The position numbers and the translations under genes are program-made. DNA of 64,000 nt from Wujia chipingensis (GTDB taxonomy: Bacteria; Bacillota; Clostridia; Lachnospirales; Lachnospiraceae), in assembly GCF_014337155.1 (NCBI RefSeq), contig NZ_CP060632.1, positions 186,001 through 250,000 of the forward strand. The letters run 5' to 3'. The notes below the pieces were generated by a model. It saw only the letters and a list, made by a program, of their open reading frames with translations. It was not told the DNA's origin and did no database searches. The stretch's first letter is position 1, and each line of letters opens with the position of its first letter. Positions 17,422-26,052 of this stretch are shown here, piece by piece.

Positions 17422-18483
17422 ATGAAAGCATGGATATTACATAACCCAAACAATATGACATATGAAGAGACGGAGAAACCACAGCCAAAATCAGATGAAG
17501 TATTGGTTGCGGTTAAGGCAGCGGGTATCTGTGGTTCGGATATTCCCCGTGCCTTTGTGACAGGGGCGCATGTGCATCCGATTATTATCGGACACGAGTT
17601 TTCCGGACAGGTCTGTGCGTGTGGAACGGATGTGGATGCGAAATGGCAGGGTAAACCGGTTGGTATATTTCCTTTAATTCCGTGTGGGACGTGCGGACCG
17701 TGTCAGAAGAAACAGTACCAGATGTGCCGGAATTATAATTATCTTGGCTCCCGGTGTGATGGCGGTTTTGCGGAGTATGTGGCAGTGCCGGAGAAGAACC
17801 TGCTTGAGTTGCCGGAGGGCGTGACTTACGAGCAGGCTGCTATGTTGGAGCCAATGGCGGTTTCTGTACATGCGATGCGGAAAGGCATGGCGCTGGCGGG
17901 GGATATTTCGAAGAGCCGGGTTGCTATCTGGGGACTTGGAACGATTGGACTGCTTCTTACGATGTTCCTGAAGGATGCAGGTGTAAAGGATTTATATGTG
18001 ATCGGAAATAAAGATGCACAGAAGCTCCATGTCGGGGAACTGGGAATTCCGGAGGAGAATTTCTGCGATTCGAGAAAGGAAGATGCCGCTGCCTGGCTTA
18101 TGAAACGGACGGATGGTGTCGGAGTAGATCTGTTCTTTGAGTGTGTCGGGAAAAACGAGACGGTACAGCACGCGGTAGAACTTTCTGCACCGGGTGGCAG
18201 TATTGTATTTGTGGGGAATCCATATTCAGACATGACGCTTCCGAAAGCGGTGTATTGGAAAATCTTGCGGAATGAGCTTCGCGTATCCGGTACGTGGAAT
18301 TCGTCCTTTACCGGCAGTGAGGATGATGACTGGCATTATGTGGTGCGTGCGCTTGCAGAAGGGCGTGTGCATCCGGAGAAGTTGATTACACACCGACTTC
18401 CGATGGAGCAGCTGATGCAGGGGCTTACAATCATGCGAGATAAGACGGAAGACTATGTGAAGATCATGGGTGTGAACGAGTAA
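17422..18483 (+). CDS. Zinc-dependent MDR alcohol/polyol-phosphate dehydrogenase
   Basis: A medium-chain dehydrogenase of 353 residues, the usual family length. Catalytic zinc ligands are in AAGICGSD and IIGHEFSG. The structural zinc loop CGTCGPCQKKQYQMC is complete, and the NAD(P) site is in WGLGTIGLLLTMF. Overall it resembles GatD (galactitol-1-phosphate 5-dehydrogenase) and TarJ-like ribitol-5-phosphate dehydrogenases. With LicD-type proteins on both sides, a role in making a polyol phosphate for a teichoic-acid-like decoration is plausible but inferred. The start has an AAAGGAGG site, the best in this region. Confidence 0.88.
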   Translation: MKAWILHNPNNMTYEETEKPQPKSDEVLVAVKAAGICGSDIPRAFVTGAHVHPIIIGHEFSGQVCACGTDVDAKWQGKPVGIFPLIPCGTCGPCQKKQYQMCRNYNYLGSRCDGGFAEYVAVPEKNLLELPEGVTYEQAAMLEPMAVSVHAMRKGMALAGDISKSRVAIWGLGTIGLLLTMFLKDAGVKDLYVIGNKDAQKLHVGELGIPEENFCDSRKEDAAAWLMKRTDGVGVDLFFECVGKNETVQHAVELSAPGGSIVFVGNPYSDMTLPKAVYWKILRNELRVSGTWNSSFTGSEDDDWHYVVRALAEGRVHPEKLITHRLPMEQLMQGLTIMRDKTEDYVKIMGVNE

Positions 18484-18490
18484 AGCGACT

Positions 18491-18542
18491 TTTTCTATAG
18501 ATAAAAACTGCTTCACGAATATTTTTCTATAGAAAAATATTC
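18491..18542 (+). repeat. Two palindromes sharing a CTATAG centre
   Basis: Just after the dehydrogenase stop, TTTTTCTATAGATAAAAA (about 18491-18508) is a near-palindrome, and 18517-18542 is a perfect 26-bp palindrome with arms GAATATTTTT around CTATAG. The spacing and repetition suggest a transcription or RNA-processing element between the dehydrogenase and the LicD fusion. A terminator is possible, but no T-run follows directly. Confidence 0.5.
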
Positions 18543-18573
18543 AGATGCGAGATTTTTTTGGTAGTTACAGGAA

Positions 18574-21087
18574 ATGGATGCAATGAAATTAACCACAGAA
18601 TTTTATCAGGATGAGGTGCGTTACGGATTTTACGTGCCGACGGCAATCAAGCAGGCGTGGGGGGCAGAGCTTCAGATTCTTGCAGAGATTGACCGCATCT
18701 GTAAAAAATACAATATTCGATACTTCGCGGAGTGGGGGACGCTGATCGGTGCCGTGCGCCATGGTGGATTTGTGCCGTGGGATGATGACATGGATATCGG
18801 CATGCTTCGGAAAGATTATGAGCGTTTCAAGGAAGTGGCGAAGGATGAGCTTCCGGGAGAGTTTGCGATTCACGATTATGCAACGAAAGAGAATCACTGG
18901 CTCTTTTTGTCGCGTGTGGTGAATTGTAATCAGATTTGTTTTGAAGAAGAGCATTTGCGCAAGTATCATAATTTCCCATATATCGCAACGGTTGATATCT
19001 TCGTGATGGATTATCTGTACAGGGACGAGGAACAGGAGAAAGCGCGCTGCGAGGAGATCAAGCATATTCTGGCGGTGGCAGATCAGATCATAGAGGGACG
19101 CATGCAGGATTCTGTAAGAGAAATGTTTTTACAGGAACTTGAAAATAAATACCAGACGAAGCTGCCGAGGCCAAAGAATGCACGTGAACTCGGAATTTCC
19201 CTGTACCGGCTTGCGGAATTACAGATGGCGCGGGTGCCGGCAGATGAATCGGATGCGGTTGCACAGATCTTTCCGTGGGTGCTCAAAGGAAATCGGGGAT
19301 TGCCGAAGAAGTGCTATGATACGCTTGTGCGGCTGCCGTTTGAAGAGATTACGATACCGGTGCCTGAAGATTATGACACGGCACTTCGCTATCGTTATGG
19401 GGATTATATGACGATACGGAAGGTCTGGGGTGGACACGACTATCCGTATTTTGAGGGGCAGCGGAAGAACCTGCAGGCGGTAGCGGATTTTCCTCTGCCG
19501 GAGTTTGCGTTCCAGCCAGAGATGTTATATGACAGCACAGGTCATGTATGCAGGAATGCAAATGCATTCGATGGCATATCACAGAATTCGTTGTGTGACA
19601 ACGCAGGTCGTGTGTGCAAGGAAGTGGATAAGAAGTCATCCTGTAAGCAGGAAAAAGATGTAGAGGAGCAGACACTTACAGACATTGCCAGACAATATGT
19701 ATCGGTACTTGACGAGATGATGGAGAACTGTACGGCACAGATGCAGGAGCAGCAGTATGGGGATGTGTTATCGGTGTTGCCGGAATTACAGCAATTGGTC
19801 GTAGACTTTGGCACATTGCTCGAAGAGGTACGTGGGGAAACAAATCCATGCGTGCAGAACGTGGTTGCGAAGATACAGGAATACTGTGATGCACTGTATG
19901 CGTTGTATGAGCAGCTGAATACCCGGTTACAGGAGCCGGACACACTGAAAATAGGACAGCAGCCGGCTGATGTGTCGGATGCAGATGCAACAGTTTGTGC
20001 TTCGTATGAGGCGTTTGCTCGCAGCTATACAAAGATGAAAGCGGAGATACAGCAATTCTGCATTGCACGCCGCTCTGTGCTATTTATATGTACAGGGATG
20101 CGGGAATGGCATGCGTATGAACATCTATGTGATGAGGAACGGCAAAAGGCAGATACGGATGTATATATCGCCTGTGTACCGACAGTATTCAAAGATATTT
20201 ATGGACATGCGGAGTATGTGCAGAGCACGGAAGATGCAAACACAATGCGTATACAAGATCATATACAGAATCTGTACGGAGAATTCGCGGATAATATACA
20301 GTTCATGCCATGGCAGAAGGTAAATCCGGCACTTCTGGCACCGGGTACGATATATATTCAGGATCCGTATGATGGTGAGAATCCATGTCTGACGATTCCG
20401 CCGATATACTATGCGGGAAATCTTCGGAAGTATACGAAGAATCTGATCTATGTTCCGGCGTATAAGGTGAAGGAATTCGGAGCAGAGGACACAACGGATC
20501 GATATAACATGAAGCATTATGTGACGGCACCGGCACTTATGTATGCAGATCAGATCTATGTGCAGTCGGAGAACATGCGGCAGCGATATCTGGAGTGTCT
20601 GGTGGAATTCTCGGGAGAAGCATACAGGGCAATCTGGGAGCGGAAAATCTCTGTATCGGAGTTTGTATTCCAGAGTGAAGCAGGAAAGGGTACATCCCAG
20701 AAGACGATCCTTTACTGCATCGGAGAAACTGAGCTTGCCAATCTTGGAAAGCGCGCACTTGCTCATGTGGAATCCAGACTACAGATATTTGCAGATAACC
20801 ATGAGAATTTACAGGTGCAGATATGCTTCTATCCACCACGATTATCGGACTGGGAGGTTGATCTGCAGCGGGTTAAGACGCTAACAGAAATGCTTCGTAC
20901 TTATGCAGAGACAAACAAGACATGGTGTACGTTGGAGAAACCGCAGGAGCAGGAAGATCTCGCGGCTTATCGAGAGCGTCTGGCGATGAACGGTGGTGCG
21001 TATTATGGTTCTCCATCTCCGTATGTACATGCGTTTACGCTACACGAGAAACCTGTGATGCTTGCTTCGACAGAGATAGAATATTAG
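18574..21087 (+). CDS. LicD domain fused to a CDP-glycerol-transferase-like domain
   Basis: The 837-residue protein starts with a LicD domain: EWGTLIGAVRHGGFVPW at about 52, then DDDMDIGMLRKDYERF. Residues about 320-500 are helical, rich in Gln and Glu and partly coiled-coil-like. From about 505 to the end it resembles a GT-B-fold glycerophosphotransferase of the TagB/TagF type, as often found after LicD in clostridia (RSVLFICTGMREWHAYE, YIQDPYDGENPCLTIPP, and YGSPSPYVHAFT near the end). The second assignment is weaker than the first. It may move phospho-polyol or phosphocholine groups onto the glycan. It follows the dehydrogenase in the same orientation. Confidence 0.78.
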   Translation: MDAMKLTTEFYQDEVRYGFYVPTAIKQAWGAELQILAEIDRICKKYNIRYFAEWGTLIGAVRHGGFVPWDDDMDIGMLRKDYERFKEVAKDELPGEFAIHDYATKENHWLFLSRVVNCNQICFEEEHLRKYHNFPYIATVDIFVMDYLYRDEEQEKARCEEIKHILAVADQIIEGRMQDSVREMFLQELENKYQTKLPRPKNARELGISLYRLAELQMARVPADESDAVAQIFPWVLKGNRGLPKKCYDTLVRLPFEEITIPVPEDYDTALRYRYGDYMTIRKVWGGHDYPYFEGQRKNLQAVADFPLPEFAFQPEMLYDSTGHVCRNANAFDGISQNSLCDNAGRVCKEVDKKSSCKQEKDVEEQTLTDIARQYVSVLDEMMENCTAQMQEQQYGDVLSVLPELQQLVVDFGTLLEEVRGETNPCVQNVVAKIQEYCDALYALYEQLNTRLQEPDTLKIGQQPADVSDADATVCASYEAFARSYTKMKAEIQQFCIARRSVLFICTGMREWHAYEHLCDEERQKADTDVYIACVPTVFKDIYGHAEYVQSTEDANTMRIQDHIQNLYGEFADNIQFMPWQKVNPALLAPGTIYIQDPYDGENPCLTIPPIYYAGNLRKYTKNLIYVPAYKVKEFGAEDTTDRYNMKHYVTAPALMYADQIYVQSENMRQRYLECLVEFSGEAYRAIWERKISVSEFVFQSEAGKGTSQKTILYCIGETELANLGKRALAHVESRLQIFADNHENLQVQICFYPPRLSDWEVDLQRVKTLTEMLRTYAETNKTWCTLEKPQEQEDLAAYRERLAMNGGAYYGSPSPYVHAFTLHEKPVMLASTEIEY

Positions 21088-21114
21088 TATAATCTGGTAC
21101 GTGAGGAGAAAATC

Positions 21115-23166
21115 ATGCGCATAAAGTTAAACATACCTGAAAATAGTGTACAGACGGATACAGCATATATGAGTGATGTTCTGGGTGAACAGAAGAACTT
21201 CCCTGTGCTGGTGATTGGCAGAGACAGCTATATTGAAGAAGCCTGGGCAGAGGTCGTTTTTGATTCCGGCATGATATATAATCTGCAGGTTGGACGTTAT
21301 ACGTCAATTGCGGGCGATGTTAAGATAATTGTGGATATGAATCACGATTATAGACGTGTCTGTCAGGGGCGGATTAATGGGGCTCCATATCACAGACCAG
21401 AGAGAATCAGGCGTAAAGGTCAGGTGGTTATTATGAATGACTGCTGGATCGGTGATGATGTTACAATAATGAGCGGGGTAACGATTGGCAATGGCGCTGT
21501 CGTGGCAGCGGGAGCAGTTGTTGTGAAGGATGTGCCATCATATGCGATTGTGTCAGGGAATCCTGCAAAAGTAATTGGCTATCGTTTTGAAGAGAGACAA
21601 ATAGAAGCGCTGGAACTGATCCGGTGGTGGAATTGGACTGCAGAGAAGGTACATGCTGCGGCTGGATTGCTGTATGGAGATATAGATACCTTTATAGAGA
21701 CATTTCTGCCGGATGCACAGCGGGAACTTCAACAGATTCCGATGGCGGATATTATTCCAATGGAGAAGACAAAGTCCGGACCAGATCGGAGATTGTTGTA
21801 TATACCGGATTTTGAACAGGATTATCCGACATATCCAAATGTGATTGAAGCATTTGTAAATAGCTATGCAGATACGAATTACGAACTTTTGCTGTATATC
21901 AGGGAAGATGCTGATCTGCAGGAAAAGCTAGAGAGATTAGATGATATCTTCTCAAAGTATGAGGATGTGGATTGCTATGTGAATCTATTTGTTGCCAATC
22001 CTGAAGATGAGCGGAGCTTGTTTGGGCAGGTAGATGGATATATTACGAATCGTAGTACGGACAATGTAAGATATATGGATATGGCAGATTTGTATGGAAT
22101 TTCTTGTATCTCGGGTGTTGATGTGCCAATGTTTGCTGAACAGGTTACAGAGCGCATGTGTAGAACACAGACAGATAAAATGCAGATAGATGAACTGGAA
22201 CGGAAGGTCGGCGAATTGCAGACGATGCTTTCGAATCTTACGAATGCGTACAAGCAGCAGATTGCACAGCTGTCGACGAATCAATATGCTATGAATCTGT
22301 CTGTGGACAATCTGAAATACGAAGTGCTTGCCACACAGGATAAGTTGCAGCTGCCAACGATACGATCAGGTCAGGAAGCAATTGATAAAATCATATCTGA
22401 GCGGAAGTCTATGGCTCGGTTCGGGGATGGTGAGTTTGCGGTAATCGCAGGTGTAAACCGGCAGAAGTTTCAGCATGCGGATGCGGAGCTTGCCAGACGG
22501 CTTATGGAAGTTTTGCATATGGAGAATGAGGAAGTTTTATTGGGGATTCCGGATATTTATGGGGATTTATCCAAGTATAATACGGAATGTCGATATAACA
22601 TCCGGGCATATCTGACGGAAGAGGTGCGCAAGCAGAATTATGATTTGTTAGATATGGATCGGACATATTACGATGCATATGTGACGCGCCCGTATGCCAG
22701 TTATCTTGATAATAATACAGACGCACCGAAACAGAGATTTGATGCGTTGAAGAAGATATGGCAGGGGCGGAACCTGGTGATTGTGGAAGGGGAGAAAAGT
22801 CGTCTAGGCATCGGAAATGATTTGTTTGCTGGAGCGAAAAGCATTGTAAGAATTTTGGGACCGGCAGAACACGCATTTGATCGATATGAGGAATTGCTTG
22901 CAGAAACCAAAAAGCAAGGCAAGGATAAGTTGGTGCTGGTTGCACTTGGACCAACAGCAACGGTTCTGGCATATGATTTGGCAATTGAAGGATATCAGGC
23001 GTTAGATATCGGTCATGTGGATATTGAATATGAATGGTTCTTGGCTGGAAAAGGCAGAAAAACTGAGGTAAAGACAAAGTACAACAATGAGGTTGCCGAG
23101 GGAGATCAGGTGGAAGATATTCACGATGCAGAATATGAGAGCCAGATCATCGCGAGATATGTCTGA
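21115..23166 (+). CDS. Hexapeptide acyltransferase fused to GT-D-type glycosyltransferase
   Basis: Residues 1-190 form a left-handed beta-helix acyltransferase of the CatB/xenobiotic type, with hexapeptide repeats (WIGDDVTIMSGVTIGNGAVV, AAGAVVVKDVPSYAIVSGNP). A middle linker has a short coiled coil near 355-400 (heptad-like, DELERKVGELQTML). From about 415 to the end it matches the GT-D fold family (DUF1792/PF08759, as in streptococcal SP_1767): MARFGDGEFAVI with the GDGE metal motif, YVTRPYASYL, VEGEKSRLGIGNDLF, LVALGPTATVLAYDL. So it probably both acylates and glycosylates. It follows the LicD fusion after 27 bases, with a GAGGAG site. Confidence 0.84.
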   Translation: MRIKLNIPENSVQTDTAYMSDVLGEQKNFPVLVIGRDSYIEEAWAEVVFDSGMIYNLQVGRYTSIAGDVKIIVDMNHDYRRVCQGRINGAPYHRPERIRRKGQVVIMNDCWIGDDVTIMSGVTIGNGAVVAAGAVVVKDVPSYAIVSGNPAKVIGYRFEERQIEALELIRWWNWTAEKVHAAAGLLYGDIDTFIETFLPDAQRELQQIPMADIIPMEKTKSGPDRRLLYIPDFEQDYPTYPNVIEAFVNSYADTNYELLLYIREDADLQEKLERLDDIFSKYEDVDCYVNLFVANPEDERSLFGQVDGYITNRSTDNVRYMDMADLYGISCISGVDVPMFAEQVTERMCRTQTDKMQIDELERKVGELQTMLSNLTNAYKQQIAQLSTNQYAMNLSVDNLKYEVLATQDKLQLPTIRSGQEAIDKIISERKSMARFGDGEFAVIAGVNRQKFQHADAELARRLMEVLHMENEEVLLGIPDIYGDLSKYNTECRYNIRAYLTEEVRKQNYDLLDMDRTYYDAYVTRPYASYLDNNTDAPKQRFDALKKIWQGRNLVIVEGEKSRLGIGNDLFAGAKSIVRILGPAEHAFDRYEELLAETKKQGKDKLVLVALGPTATVLAYDLAIEGYQALDIGHVDIEYEWFLAGKGRKTEVKTKYNNEVAEGDQVEDIHDAEYESQIIARYV

Positions 23167-23215
23167 TTTGATGTCGGAGGTGTTAAGTCGTTTTAGGGAA
23201 TCCATAATGGTTACA

Positions 23216-23245
23216 AGCCGAGATTAAATAATCCCGGCTGTTTTT
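23216..23245 (+). terminator. Intrinsic terminator after the acyltransferase/GT-D gene
   Basis: The stem AGCCGAGAT pairs with ATCCCGGCT (one A-C mismatch) over 23216-23239, and TTTTT follows at 23241-23245. It acts on the plus strand and overlaps the last codons of the convergent minus-strand gene. Confidence 0.7.
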
Positions 23246-24426
23246 AACATGGTCACAATTCTTACATCGTAACTGTGATATTCTTTCACTTTCTCGTATC
23301 CATTCTTCGCAATCTGTTTCCGCTCATCATCATGTTCCAGATAATAGTCGATTTTGGCGAGCATATCCGGGATGCTGTCATAGAGGACGATATCTTCGTC
23401 CGGGACGAAAATCTCCGGGATTTCAGATTGATAATTCGACAGTACGAAGCCGCCACATGCCATGAGATCGAAGATACGGAGTGGCAGTCCGGTTTTGATC
23501 GGGCGGTTTGTCATGTTCAGGTTGATTTTGCTGCATTTGATGATCTGCGGCATCATATTGTTGGAATCAGCGCCGCCACGACACCGGACATGTTTTAGTG
23601 GTGAGGTATCAGTCAGCGTCCACAGGTCAAATTGATAGTTTATCCCTTGTTCCCATAATTCCTCAAAATGCGCGCCAATTGCATTGCAGGTGCGGATGCG
23701 TTCCTGCTCGGTGCATTTGTAGCCGAGATAGGTGTCGGCAACGATGCCTTTCACATCTTCCGCGTAGTCTTCGCCAAGCGGTGCCCAATCGGCATATTTC
23801 TTGAATTCCTGCGCCCATTCGTCAGTGATGGAATCCTCCAACAGATTGTACCCATAGACGTTTAACTGGGCGGCAATCAGTCCGTCGACATAGCCGCGCA
23901 TCGCATCCGGCAGATCTTTTTCGATGGAATTGTAGCGTGTTTTCTCAGAGTACAACGAACCGACAAAAGAAACATCACAGTCGTAATTTTGATGATCTTC
24001 GGCGGTTACCTTTATTTCGTCCCATGTTGCAACATCCGCGCCCATCGGCAGATGGAAGATACAGTCCGGGTTGGCTGGAGAGAATTTCTCCCACTGCATA
24101 CGGTCTAAGACAAAGATTCGGTTCGTCGGATAGGCAATCGTCTCTGAATAAAGCTGGAAGCTTGGGCAGTCGACCGTCCAGGACAGATACGGTAGTTTAA
24201 ACACCTTGCAACACCGCGCTACGATTGGCTGAAAATTCACGGAGAACACACAGGACGCATCTGGATTTTTCTGAATCAGATCCGCCAGCGCTTCGAGATA
24301 GCCTTTGTCGTAATCAACGCTCTCAAATTTGCGGTTCATTGTGATAACTGTAATGCCTAACCGCTGCAACGCATTTGCGATTCCCTTCTCGCAGATGCTT
24401 CCCCATTTGCAAAAGATGATCTTCAT
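23224..24426 (-). CDS. CgeB-like family glycosyltransferase (GT-B type)
   Basis: The frame is longer (to 24537), but the minus-strand ATG at 24426 has a GGGGAG site and starts a normal domain (MKIIFCKWGS), giving 400 residues. The N-half is DUF3880-like (FSVNFQPIVARCCK, YLSWTVDCPSFQLY). The C-half has the group 1 donor-site pattern: PLRIFDLMACGGFVLSNYQ followed by the acidic PEIFVPDEDIVLYDS, then a final helical region as in Glyco_trans_1_2. It is the only minus-strand gene of this block and converges on the operon at 16.2-23.2 kb. The upstream leader has a small reading frame and hairpin described separately. Confidence 0.82.
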   Translation of the reverse strand: MKIIFCKWGSICEKGIANALQRLGITVITMNRKFESVDYDKGYLEALADLIQKNPDASCVFSVNFQPIVARCCKVFKLPYLSWTVDCPSFQLYSETIAYPTNRIFVLDRMQWEKFSPANPDCIFHLPMGADVATWDEIKVTAEDHQNYDCDVSFVGSLYSEKTRYNSIEKDLPDAMRGYVDGLIAAQLNVYGYNLLEDSITDEWAQEFKKYADWAPLGEDYAEDVKGIVADTYLGYKCTEQERIRTCNAIGAHFEELWEQGINYQFDLWTLTDTSPLKHVRCRGGADSNNMMPQIIKCSKINLNMTNRPIKTGLPLRIFDLMACGGFVLSNYQSEIPEIFVPDEDIVLYDSIPDMLAKIDYYLEHDDERKQIAKNGYEKVKEYHSYDVRIVTMLKTAGII

Positions 24427-24518
24427 AATTGTAGCTCCCCGCTTTCTTCCGAAGTAATATAAGGATATTATAATCGAGATGTAGGGGGGATGCAATGCGA
24501 AGATAAAAGATAAATACA

Positions 24519-24549
24519 AAACCGGACGGTTCCCCATTCCGTCCGGTTT
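24519..24549 (-). terminator. Perfect hairpin in the leader of the minus-strand GT gene
   Basis: Arms AAACCGGACGG and CCGTCCGGTTT form an 11-bp perfect stem around a 9-base loop. Read on the minus strand it is followed by a modest U-rich run, so it could act as an intrinsic terminator or attenuator 92 bases before the glycosyltransferase start. On the plus strand no T-run follows. Confidence 0.55.
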
Positions 24550-24588
24550 CTATGTAAACACACATTTGAAGTTATTGCTTTCGAACAT
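24550..24588 (-). CDS. Possible 12-residue leader peptide
   Basis: A minus-strand ATG at 24586-24588 begins MFESNNFKCVFT and stops at 24550, immediately before the perfect hairpin at 24519-24549. A strong AGGAGGAG sequence lies at 24603-24610, 14 bases from the ATG. The layout of ribosome site, mini-gene and hairpin resembles a leader-peptide attenuator, but there is no codon run that names a regulating amino acid. It could also be chance. Confidence 0.3.
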   Translation of the reverse strand: MFESNNFKCVFT

Positions 24589-24751
24589 CAATAACCCCAG
24601 CTCTCCTCCTGCCCAAGGGTGTTTGCCTCGGACAACCTCATCGTAGCATAAGTGAGCAAAAAAACAAGGGGTCTGGCATAATTGACGCGCTGGAGAGCAT
24701 ACTTTGAATTTTACTTAATAAAATTAAGTCAAAAATGACGATTTTCATCGC

Positions 24752-24780
24752 TTGACGCACACATAGATGGTTGTTAAAAT
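24752..24780 (+). promoter_or_regulatory. Sigma-A-type promoter for rfbD
   Basis: TTGACG at 24752-24757 and TAAAAT at 24775-24780 are separated by exactly 17 bases, close to consensus. It lies about 75 bases before the rfbD start and points in the right direction. Confidence 0.75.
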
Positions 24781-24854
24781 GGAAAAAGAAAATCAAAATT
24801 GGGACAAATTTTTTGAAAAAATATAAAAAGATTTGAATGGAAAGGATATCAAAA

Positions 24855-25805
24855 ATGAAATTTTTTGTAACGGGTGTAAATGGACAGCTTGGTCATGATG
24901 TGATGAATGAGCTGAGCAAACGAGGACACGAAGGCGTGGGTTCCGATCTCGGAGAGACCTATGCAGGCGTGCAGGATGGGTCTGCAGTTACGACAATGCC
25001 ATATGTAAGTCTGGACATCACTGATCAGGCAGCCGTGAAGAAACAGATCATGGAGATCAAACCGGACGCTGTGATTCATTGTGCAGCATGGACAGCCGTG
25101 GATGCAGCCGAAGATGAGGACAAGCAGGCGACCGTAAAAAAGGTAAATGTGGACGGCACAAGAAACATTGCAGAAGTGTGCAAGGCGCTGGACTGCAAGA
25201 TGTTGTACCTCTCAACGGATTATGTATTTGATGGACAGGGCACGACGCCTTGGGAGCCAGATTGCAAAGATTACAAGCCGCTCAATGTCTACGGACAGTC
25301 AAAGCTGGACGGAGAATTGGCAGTTTCTTCTATACTAGAGAAATATTTCATCGTCCGTATCGCGTGGGTATTTGGTTTAAATGGCAAGAATTTCATCAAG
25401 ACGATGATCAATGTCGGCAAGACGCACGACGAGGTACGCGTGGTCTGTGATCAGATCGGCACGCCGACGTATACCTACGATTTAGCGCGTCTGCTCGTAG
25501 ATATGTGCGAGACCGAAAAATATGGTTATTACCATGCCACAAATGCAGAGCTTCCAGAGGACGCTGACGCAATTGGAGCCAAGACAGGCTATATCTCATG
25601 GTATGATTTCTGCGTGGAAATCTATCGCCAGTATGGACTTTCTACGAAGGTAACGCCAGTCACCACAGCAGAGTATGGACTCAGCAAGGCGGCAAGACCA
25701 TACAACAGCCGTTTGGATAAGAAGAAGCTTGTAGAAAATGGATTCACACCGCTTCCAGTCTGGACAGATGCAGTAAGCAGATATTTGAAGGAAGCAGATA
25801 TTTAA
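24855..25805 (+). CDS. rfbD: dTDP-4-dehydrorhamnose reductase
   Basis: This SDR-family enzyme performs the last step of dTDP-L-rhamnose synthesis. The start shows the NAD(P)-binding VTGVNGQLGHDV, followed by DAVIHCAAWTAVDAAE, LSTDYVFDGQGTTPW and the catalytic YGQSK. The frame opens at 24837, but the ATG at 24855 has GGAAAGGA at proper distance and starts the domain directly. Length about 316 residues, somewhat longer than most RfbD because of a short insert (EDADAIGAKTGY). It has its own promoter and terminator, so it is a single-gene unit. The partner genes rfbC and rfbA are further downstream; rfbB is not in this window. Confidence 0.95.
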   Translation: MKFFVTGVNGQLGHDVMNELSKRGHEGVGSDLGETYAGVQDGSAVTTMPYVSLDITDQAAVKKQIMEIKPDAVIHCAAWTAVDAAEDEDKQATVKKVNVDGTRNIAEVCKALDCKMLYLSTDYVFDGQGTTPWEPDCKDYKPLNVYGQSKLDGELAVSSILEKYFIVRIAWVFGLNGKNFIKTMINVGKTHDEVRVVCDQIGTPTYTYDLARLLVDMCETEKYGYYHATNAELPEDADAIGAKTGYISWYDFCVEIYRQYGLSTKVTPVTTAEYGLSKAARPYNSRLDKKKLVENGFTPLPVWTDAVSRYLKEADI

Positions 25806-25815
25806 TCGAAAAATC

Positions 25816-25856
25816 AAATCCTCCCAGTGTTGCAATGCAATGTTGGGAGGATTTTT
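25816..25856 (+). terminator. Intrinsic terminator after rfbD
   Basis: AAATCCTCCCA pairs with TGGGAGGATTT around a 17-base loop, followed by a T-run ending at 25856. It closes the rfbD unit. Confidence 0.85.
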
Positions 25857-25979
25857 ATAGTTATGGCGTATTTTTTGCAAACAAATTTATATTATAGTAT
25901 TCACATGGAAAACTTGCAGTTTCGCTAGCTATATGCTACAATTTCAATAATTATGTAATATGAAAATAATATGAAATTA

Positions 25980-26007
25980 TTGCTTGAAGGCGTATTTTTT
26001 ATATACA
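25980..26007 (+). promoter_or_regulatory. Candidate promoter for the rfbC-ABC operon
   Basis: TTGCTT (25980-25985) and TATACA (26002-26007) are 16 bases apart, upstream of rfbC and after the rfbD terminator. The AT-rich context makes the choice uncertain; TTGCAA at 25875 is another possible -35. Confidence 0.4.
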
Positions 26008-26052
26008 TGTTTTATATTTTTATTTTGAATAATTGAATGAAAGGAAAAGGAC

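Larger units (their letters stand above)
24427..24854. other. 428-bp divergent control region between the minus GT gene and rfbD
   Basis: No normal-sized gene lies here. On the minus side there is a 12-codon frame and a strong hairpin. On the plus side there is a good promoter at 24752-24780. Between them lies a 7-bp dyad (ACTTAAT, 3 bases, ATTAAGT at 24713-24729) and two TTGACGC-type repeats (24683 and 24752), possible protein-binding sites. I found no tRNA or recognisable riboswitch. Confidence 0.6.

Noticed and set aside
19542..20766. Long minus-strand and alternative-frame ORFs inside the LicD fusion
   Set aside because: They are shadows of the more GC-rich real gene: no ribosome sites, odd composition rich in His, Ser and Cys, and no recognisable domain.
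24660..24750. Possible small RNA or riboswitch before rfbD
   Set aside because: Only a 7-bp dyad and short repeats are seen; no conserved riboswitch core or long stem could be drawn.
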